Shown piece by piece: positions 57,942-64,000 of a stretch of DNA of 64,000 bases. Below the pieces are notes generated by a model. It ran no database searches and had not been told where the DNA came from. It worked only from the letters and a program-made list of their open reading frames with translations. The stretch lies in contig JALGAS010000011.1 of the NCBI GenBank assembly GCA_023078685.1, positions 558,001-622,000 of the forward strand. The letters are read 5' to 3'. Source of the DNA: Neopestalotiopsis rosae (lineage: Eukaryota > Ascomycota > Sordariomycetes > Amphisphaeriales > Sporocadaceae). Made by a program: the position numbers and the translations under genes. The stretch's first letter is position 1. Every line of letters begins with the position of its first letter.

Positions 57942-59377
57942 GGTGGGCAGATAGGCAGATGGGCAGATGGGCAGATGGGCAGATGGGTAGGCAGTGCGCC
58001 TTCGCCGAGATGAAATTTGTTGCTGCGACCACTTGCAGTTGAGGTGGATGGTTGGTGAGTGACTGGAGGGGAAAGGGAGTATATGTGTAGCCTGTAGCTA
58101 CGCAGGCACTCGATTATGTTGTGATGGAATACTTTTGTGTAGCTTAAGACTTCTCAAGAGGATGATGGAGAGGGCATTGCCGCTTTCATGCCTGCCTTCG
58201 TCTGTCAAAGATACTCAAACGCGTCGCGGTGATAACTGAGTCTGGGCGGAAGTGAAGGGCGCGAGAAACAAAACAGAGTTGTCATTAAAATGTGAGAAGA
58301 GCTGCTGGCGCATTCAAAAGGATAACATTGAATGGGCCCCCCTAACCAGACAACCAGAGCTGTAGTTTGAGATCATGTAGGCGAAGGGTTGCTGGGTGAG
58401 AAGCTAGCTAGCTGGGCAGGTTTCTTAGGTGTGGCCCACGCTAAAGCAATTTTCTACCCCTCTGGTTGGTTGCCCCTGCCTACCTGGACTTTTATCAAAG
58501 AAAAGACAACCGACTGCATGTGCATTCCCTACACCTTTCTGTGAGCACATTGGCAAATAACTATCTAGGTCTATGTAGTTCAATATCAATCAATTGTGAT
58601 CTTGACTGATTTTTACGATATTTCACACGTGTATGCTGAGAAAAGATCTTATTGAGCTGTAATCTCGACTAACACGCGAGTGTGGTCATATGGTTAGCCA
58701 CATGGACAGACATGAACGCGTTTGTAGGCGAACCCCATGAGCTATGGGCATACTTTGCATTGCTTGCTATTCAAACAAATATACGCATCAGTATCTGTAC
58801 CCCAGTTGTTAGCATCTTAACACATCACTCGAGTTCACACGAATCTTTGGCACATTTTGCCCTTTCTTTTTTTCTTAGAAAACGAGGAATTTTGCACAGT
58901 CAAGGCATTTGCTACAGTAATAGGGTTGCATTACTTCGTACTTAGGCAGCGACTGCCTCCAAGCTGGGGTATGAAAAGAAGAAATGAGAAAAAGAAAGCA
59001 AACAAACAAGGACTTATACATATGGCTGTGAAGGAAAAGAGTGAAACCCATTCGAAATCCCAGGGTCACCCGTCCAGTCCATGGTTCTAATAATTTCAGC
59101 AACATGCGCATATTTGGCGCACTGCTTGGCATCGCAATTGGATTCAAACCATGCTTTCATCAAAGTAGTTATAGATAGGAAACTGTAAATCATCAAATTA
59201 TTAATCCAAATTATGTTGTCAGACTTTGTCTTGTCTTCACTGTGCAAATGTTCGAGCCACAATTCCTAAATGCTCTCCTCATATGAATCTGGCGGCCGTG
59301 GATGGAGTACAGCACCGCCAAGTCGCGAATAGTCACGGTATCGTAATCCCGAAGCAAGCTTCTCTTTCCGTTTCCAG
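57942..59377. other. Intergenic region
   Basis: Upstream of the PWWP-like gene. It begins with the 8-base tandem repeat and contains short frames without features. AT-rich from about 58550. No gene is supported, although a frame at 59266-59586 (minus) continues past the stop of the Cys-rich gene in another register. Confidence 0.45.
57945..57984 (+). repeat. 8-base tandem repeat (GGGCAGAT), 5 copies
   Basis: Five consecutive 8-base units, four identical and one with A in place of the first G, begin four bases upstream of the start codon of the minus-strand gene at 57941. On the transcript they would read as ATCTGCCC units in the 5' leader. Confidence 0.85.
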
Positions 59378-60042
59378 TCACCAGGTATAGAATCCTCCGC
59401 TATCTCTCTCTTTGCCGGACCTCGATGTTCGCCAGCCTCGTTTAAAATCAGCCATTTCCCAACTGTGCATCTGAAGATCGGAGCCCTGGGCACACCCTTG
59501 ACATTCCTCGCCACGGAACTCCTTTTCCTCCTCACGACAGCCAACAGAGCAACGTCCAAATCCAAGACCTTTTCGTCTGGCTTCACGGCACATGCTCTGT
59601 CTACAGCTCTCCGAGATGGAGCTATCGCAAGTCGGGCAGATGGATTGTAGTTTTACACAATAGCACATCTTCTCTCGGGCTTGCAAGTGCAAGCGGTGAA
59701 GGGACTCGGGTCTAGTTGGGATCTCTGTGTCCGGGCCCGATATCAGTTAGAAAATCACTCCACGACTTGTAGCAAAAAATCATGAAAAGAAGGTCATGTA
59801 TCGCAGTCCGAAGTGTAACATCTGGCCCCCGTCGGGGGCCACGGTTGTCCATCTTGTACATACCTTGGATCGAGGTGACGTGAGTTGCCGGCGGATTCGG
59901 CCTCTTTCTTAGACCCTGCGCTTGGAGAAGCTGTGTATTGAGTTGATAACTCTCGCGGCTTAGAATGTTGATCCTCACCCGGTCTTTTTATCACGATCCC
60001 TTGATCTATATCAGATTGTCTAATGAATCGCCCATCCCCCAT
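59378..60042 (-). CDS. Small Cys-rich hypothetical protein, possibly part of a longer gene
   Basis: Proposed CDS is complement(join(59378..59711, 59864..60042)), 170 aa. Exon 1 is hydrophilic (MGDGRFIRQSDIDQ...) and ends at a strong AAG/GTATGT donor. Splicing to the acceptor CTAG at 59713-59712 keeps frame and leads to a region with about ten cysteines (CYC, CPTC, SCRQSMC, CSVGC, EECQGC). This spacing recalls small fungal Cys-rich proteins of unknown function. No signal peptide is present, so it would be intracellular unless more exons exist upstream. Around 59390 the sequence also reads well in a second frame to 59266, which hints at a frameshift or another intron near the end. An 87-codon stop-free stretch upstream (60239-60499) could be a further exon. 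Confidence 0.4.
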
Positions 60043-60238
60043 CTTAACCACTCACTACCCGAGGATTTCCCTTTTGGTCTACCTGCGTTTGAAGGTGGCA
60101 CGTTGGCAACGGTCTAAGGGAGCAAGACTGTCGGTGCCGATCCACAATGCTGTACAATGCCGTCGATTTCACTCTGATGGCAATCTGCTAGATCATGGCC
60201 TCGATGTGACAAATGCGGGCTCACAGTGAGGAACATAC

Positions 60239-60499
60239 AATGGCATCAGAAACTTTAGCTCTCGTCGGTTTCAGAATGCTGTGCGCCGGCTCCGTCGTCG
60301 ATCCTGCGCTTGTCGCTGTTGCCGAGACGTCACCTGGGCCGTTCGGGATCGAGACCCTCTTCTCAGACTGTTTGGATAGGTAGCCAGCCATGTACGACGT
60401 TGGTGTACTGTCAGGTCCAATGCGGGAAGAATCAATCTCGCGTTCATGGTCTAGAATGGTAAGCCGTTTTGTTTCGATTAGGTATGCTATCGACCATTT
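60239..60499 (-). other. Coding-like stop-free stretch, possible exon
   Basis: On the minus strand, 261 bases (87 codons) are open, flanked by a CTTAG acceptor and a GTATGT donor. The translation starts KWSIAYLIETKRLTILDHE and is Ser/Thr/Pro-rich later. It has an internal ATG at 60391. It could be spliced in frame to the ATG at 60042 (196-base intron), making it part of the Cys-rich gene, or it could be the last piece of a decayed gene. The beginning vaguely resembles the end of MFS sugar porters (ETK-x-LT), which is weak evidence. Confidence 0.35.
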
Positions 60500-62140
60500 C
60501 TAAGTCAGAGCCAAGTCAATTCGTTTACGAGACGGATAAATTATGGACCATTTATGCAACCACCCCTTTCAAGCATTGATCAGGATTCAGCGTACTTGAC
60601 AGTAGTACGTTTGTGTCTAACAAGCCCTAGTTTATCGTGCAATCCCCTTGTTCACACCTCCATATTTTCTTGTGATTGGTCATGTTTCTAGATAGCATCT
60701 TGGGCATTTTAGTAACATCTCATCCTCAAAAGATCTTGAAGTCCTTGTCAGTCGATATTCCATGATCTTTGTGAGCCAGATTGAGATGGATTTGCACTGC
60801 CGATGTCGTGTTTCCGTGCACACGTAGCTCGCCGAGACTTCATGGGACGTTTTGTAACGTCAGACGCGGTCATCCAGTTACACCAAGAAAGCCCCAAAAT
60901 CTGGCGGCTTGTCTAAATTGTCAAAAGCAGTGTAAATACAACCTCAAGATCTAGTAGGTCGAATAACTTACTCTCAAAAGAAGATCACCCCGACACATCC
61001 TTGGGGGATATGTCGCTGTGCGCCGGATGGAGAATTGACTTGAATGGGATTCAGCATCAGAAGTCGAACCCGGCTTGTTGTACGATCGCCATACGATCTC
61101 TTGTCATCCCATCACGTCCTGACCTTGTGGTACTGGTGGCCAAGACAAATCCAAATACGAAATAACTATACTCTCTCGTTGGCTATCAGGGAATTGCCGT
61201 TAGCACTTGAATCCAATTGTACATGCATGCTATGTGTTTCCGCATTATAGGACTGTATATCAAAAAGGGCAAGAAATACACAATTGTTCAACAATCTACT
61301 GCATTATACGCGGCAACAAGAATCCGGTCTGATATTGAGTCCCTCTCAAGAAGGCACTCTATGATTGGTAAATCTTTCCAAGTGCCTCTAAGTGAAACTT
61401 CCAAGCTGCGCTTTCTGGCTCTCATCTCGTTACTCTTGGATCACAAAGGCATCGAGAAAGGCACCCAGAATCGTCTTATTCCATGCCGCGGAGATGCCCA
61501 GCAAGATACGGCCACAATAAGTGTATAGATCTTTTCTGCCACAATCCGAACGAGGTTTCTTGGGAAGGCAAAGATGGAGAGCGGAACTGAGATATGTACC
61601 ATGAACCATCACCATGAATATTCTTTCCATCACACCTGTTCTCAGAAAAGATGAAACTCCCACATGCGCGACGACAGTCATGATTGAATGGATCATTTAC
61701 CATTTTCACTCAACGACATCATCGTATATACTACCGTGAACCCGGTCAAGTGGCAAAGGTCATTGCCGGCTCAACGGAGAACTGAACTACACTAAGGATT
61801 CAGCTCCTTGCCAGGCAACCTGGCAAGGGGTCTTGGCTTTGGGGGGCCTCTTCACTGTAAGTGGAGAAGCCTCCATCTGATCTACGTACTAGTTTACTCG
61901 CTACCTAGGATAGATACGTGATACGATGAGGTATATTGGTGTATACTCCTTCACCGCACAAGAACGTATAACCCCGCAGTCTCCCGGACGGGCCCTGAGA
62001 AAACTTTTAGAGGAGCCTCCCTGCAATCGATCTGTGAAGTGACACAAAAGTCCTGTTGTGTATACGTTTCTGTTTACGAACGAAGCTCAAACCTATCTTG
62101 TCAATTCTCGTTTTCATTCGCATCCTTCTGACTGTTTATC
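60500..62140. other. Intergenic region, 1.6 kb
   Basis: AT-rich, with short competing frames on both strands (61217-61528 plus and 61430-61709 minus overlap). An imperfect palindrome TTGCCAGGCAACCTGGCAAGG lies at about 61808-61828. No gene is supported. Confidence 0.45.
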
Positions 62141-63162
62141 ATGGTGGCTGTGCGGACCGTAGATTTGCCCTTTCTGGGCATCCGTGCCGGCTACGCCTTG
62201 GACGAAAAGACATTTGATCCTTCGAAGCCGACGTGCATGCTCATAAACTCCATGTGCATGACCTCGGCTCTCTTTCGGCCACAATTCGAGGATGAAGCGC
62301 TCGCAAAGGTGATGAACCTCGTTGCCATTGAGCCCCTCGGCCATGGCGCAACCACATGCGCCTCTCAGCAGTTCACCTACTGGGACTCGGCCAGAATGGC
62401 GCTACTCGTCTTGGACCACCTAAAAATTGACAAGTTTTTTGCTCTTGGAACGAGCCAGGGTGGCTGGATGGTGACACGCCTGGCTCTGCTGGCTCCCAAC
62501 AGAGTACGTTGCTTCACCTGATCAAAGCCACGTGCAACCTCGACCGAGGACTGACGCTTCTCTTCTGTCTATAGATTCAGGGCCTTCTCCTGTTGGGCAC
62601 TTCCATGGACTGTGAGTCGGCCGACTCGCGTACCAAGGGCTGCTGGGACCCCGTGCCTTTCTTCAAGCCCTTTATACAGTCGTGGACCAGCGCTGAACCC
62701 ACGCCGGATTTTGTTCCCAGTCAAGACTGGCTCGGAGCCTGCACCGGCCTTGGGTTTGGATCCGCAGGCACTGCAGAGAACACGGACTTTTGGAACCGCA
62801 GCATTAGCGAGGTATACAAGGGCGATGAGGGTAGGCGAAAGCTCAAGATGGCCACCATCTGTCTGGCCGAGAGAGATAGTCTCCTACTCAGGCTCGAGTA
62901 TATTACGTGCCCGGTACACTGGCTCCAGGTATGTCAGACTTCCCTGCATCGACAGAACTTGAAGAGTATTAACGAGTATGATCACCAGGGCACCGAAGAT
63001 GTCGTCTATTCGACACAGATTGCCACTGAACAGATTGCGCTATTCACTTCTTCTCGCGATGCTCATGTCAACTTCATTGAGGGTGGAGCCCATTATCTGA
63101 GCGCTTCGAACCCTGTCGAGGTAAACCAGGCTCTGTTAGCCTTGGTTCAGAAATCCTTTTGA
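62141..63162 (+). CDS. Alpha/beta hydrolase fold protein
   Basis: Proposed CDS is join(62141..62503, 62575..62928, 62989..63162), 296 aa, usual for the fold. Evidence: an early strand CMLINSM; then AIEPLGHGATT, where the strand and loop after it often carry the oxyanion-hole region; the nucleophile elbow GTSQGG with Ser at about 105; and a C-terminal GGAHYLS with His at about 274. The acid is likely in the strand before VHWLQ-GTEDVV, but cannot be fixed. The second intron (62929-62988) is 60 bases without a stop and thus could be read through by error; removing it restores a normal length. No signal peptide is present. It could be a hydrolase, haloperoxidase-like or esterase enzyme. It is convergent with the TOR gene. 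Confidence 0.85.
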
Positions 63163-63596
63163 GAGCTGTAGGTAAAGTCATCAATGTACATTAGGAGCAC
63201 GGAATGGTGGCCAATCAGGAAGGCATCGGGATATTATGTCATGAACCTTTTTGCGAGCTATGTAACATGCGCATCTTTGTCGGTAGAAATCCTTGTCAAG
63301 ACTTTTTAGTATGACTTGAGCAATGATTCTCAAGTTGATTGTACCTACCAGGCTTCCAGCCTCGCATTAGATACGTACATACCACAGACGGGACTCCTCA
63401 GCTTCCCTCCAAATCATCGCTTATCTCCAAAGGTATAACGCCTTTTCCTTATCTACATCGGACGCCAAGCCATAGATACTCCAACACGCCTGCGAAAAGA
63501 TTCAACCGAATTGTCATACGAAGACAGGACCCCATTGTACGAGATATCAACCGCGAGAGCTATCGTATACCCCCGCGTACCAGAGACGGATTGGAT
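63163..63596. other. Intergenic region between convergent genes
   Basis: Spacer of 434 bases between the hydrolase stop and the TOR stop. It should hold both 3' untranslated regions. An open frame here on the plus strand runs antisense into TOR and is not convincing. Confidence 0.5.
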
Positions 63597-64000
63597 CTAC
63601 CAGAACGAGCACCAACCTATGTAATGCTGACACAGGTTCTCCAGTCTGGTAGCCTCCATAATGAGTTTGTTCACCTGGGCATTAACCTCCAGCTCCTCGC
63701 CCGGCTTGAAATCACGGCCGTGTAGCTTTTGAGATACTCTGTCAAGAACCTCAAGAGCACGTGCGTTCTGCGGATCTGCTTCCATCGCTCCGTCGATACC
63801 GTTGGGCATCACGCTCGAGTTGGTGCGAGCACGTGGACGAGGAGGTCCGCCAGCTGTGACTGAAGCGTCGGGCGCATGTTGCTGGGCGGCGAGATACTCT
63901 GAGGGAGGGTGCTCAGCATCCAGTATCGACGGGCGACGCGCTCGCGGGCCGTGGCCGTTATCAGTCGTAAAGTTCGGTCCCGCTGGTGAGGCAGTCTTCG
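63597..64000 (-). CDS. tor: TOR serine/threonine kinase, C-terminal FATC end (partial)
   Basis: Only the last 133 codons are in the window; the gene continues beyond 64000. The end reads [18 protein letters not shown], then [14 protein letters not shown]-like [19 protein letters not shown] and IGWCSFW-stop, the nearly invariant FATC domain of TOR kinases. TOR is the catalytic core of the TORC1 and TORC2 complexes, which couple nutrients to growth; in fungi it acts at the vacuole and plasma membrane. The 60 residues before FATC are disordered and Pro/Arg/Ala-rich, corresponding to the variable stretch between kinase and FATC domains. No intron is seen in this part. Whether the gene is complete cannot be judged here. 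Confidence 0.95.
   Translation of the reverse strand, partial: KTASPAGPNFTTDNGHGPRARRPSILDAEHPPSEYLAAQQHAPDASVTAGGPPRPRARTNSSVMPNGIDGAMEADPQNARALEVLDRVSQKLHGRDFKPGEELEVNAQVNKLIMEATRLENLCQHYIGWCSFW

Noticed and set aside
61217..61709. Overlapping plus- and minus-strand frames, the minus ones with several Cys
   Set aside because: Two minus frames and one plus frame compete, none has a signal peptide or consistent family pattern, and no splice model was convincing.
61808..61828. Short palindrome TTGCCAGG...CCTGGCAA
   Set aside because: Too short for a transposon end, not repeated elsewhere in the window and not placed like a terminator for a known gene.

Overview
The window looks like nuclear DNA of a filamentous ascomycete (Pezizomycotina, probably Sordariomycetes and perhaps Hypocreales). 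Genes are broken by short introns of about 50-110 bases with GTRNGT donors, CTRAY-like branch sites and YAG acceptors. The protein families are typical of these fungi: two Zn2Cys6 regulators, a DUF6594 protein, a CalA-type thaumatin-like protein, an Ecp2/Hce2 effector, TmpA, and MUP1-, Dal5- and sugar-porter-type permeases. All exon joins were worked out by eye from splice signals and frame continuity. The intergenic sequence was also read by eye; no tRNA, rRNA, CRISPR array or intact transposon was recognised.

Layout. 0.8-7.5 kb: one very large gene (about 2,150 aa) with seven membrane segments and a huge disordered tail. 7.9-10.1 kb: a DUF6594 protein and a divergent gene of unknown function. 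11.3-13.7 kb: a FAT1-type very-long-chain acyl-CoA synthetase ending in a peroxisomal signal. 14.8-15.6 kb: a CalA-like GPI-type wall protein. 16.1-17.9 kb: a MUP1-type permease. 19.1-20.9 kb: a CorA-like membrane protein with an in-frame stop, probably a pseudogene.

21.4-32.1 kb resembles a small-molecule utilisation cluster. It holds a DUF1537 four-carbon acid-sugar kinase, a Zn2Cys6 regulator, a DUF1330-like protein, an anion:cation-symporter MFS carrier, and a Rossmann/SAF-domain oxidoreductase divergent from the carrier. My inference is import, oxidation or rearrangement, and phosphorylation of a C4 sugar acid (threonate/erythronate type) under the local regulator. 32.4-37.3 kb: a TmpA-type membrane oxidoreductase, divergent from a membrane-anchored AMP-forming ligase with 21 consecutive glutamates. 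Fungal TmpL proteins carry both activities in one chain. 37.8-47.6 kb: an Ecp2-type secreted protein, an atypical SDR, a second Zn2Cys6 regulator, a 2.9 kb gene-poor stretch and a sugar-porter MFS gene.

48.5-64 kb is more housekeeping in character: two conserved fungal proteins of unknown function, a PEX23/PEX30-family dysferlin-domain peroxin, a nuclear-looking protein with a PWWP-like segment, a small Cys-rich gene with a possible extra upstream exon, an alpha/beta hydrolase, and the 3' end of the TOR kinase gene, which runs off the right edge.
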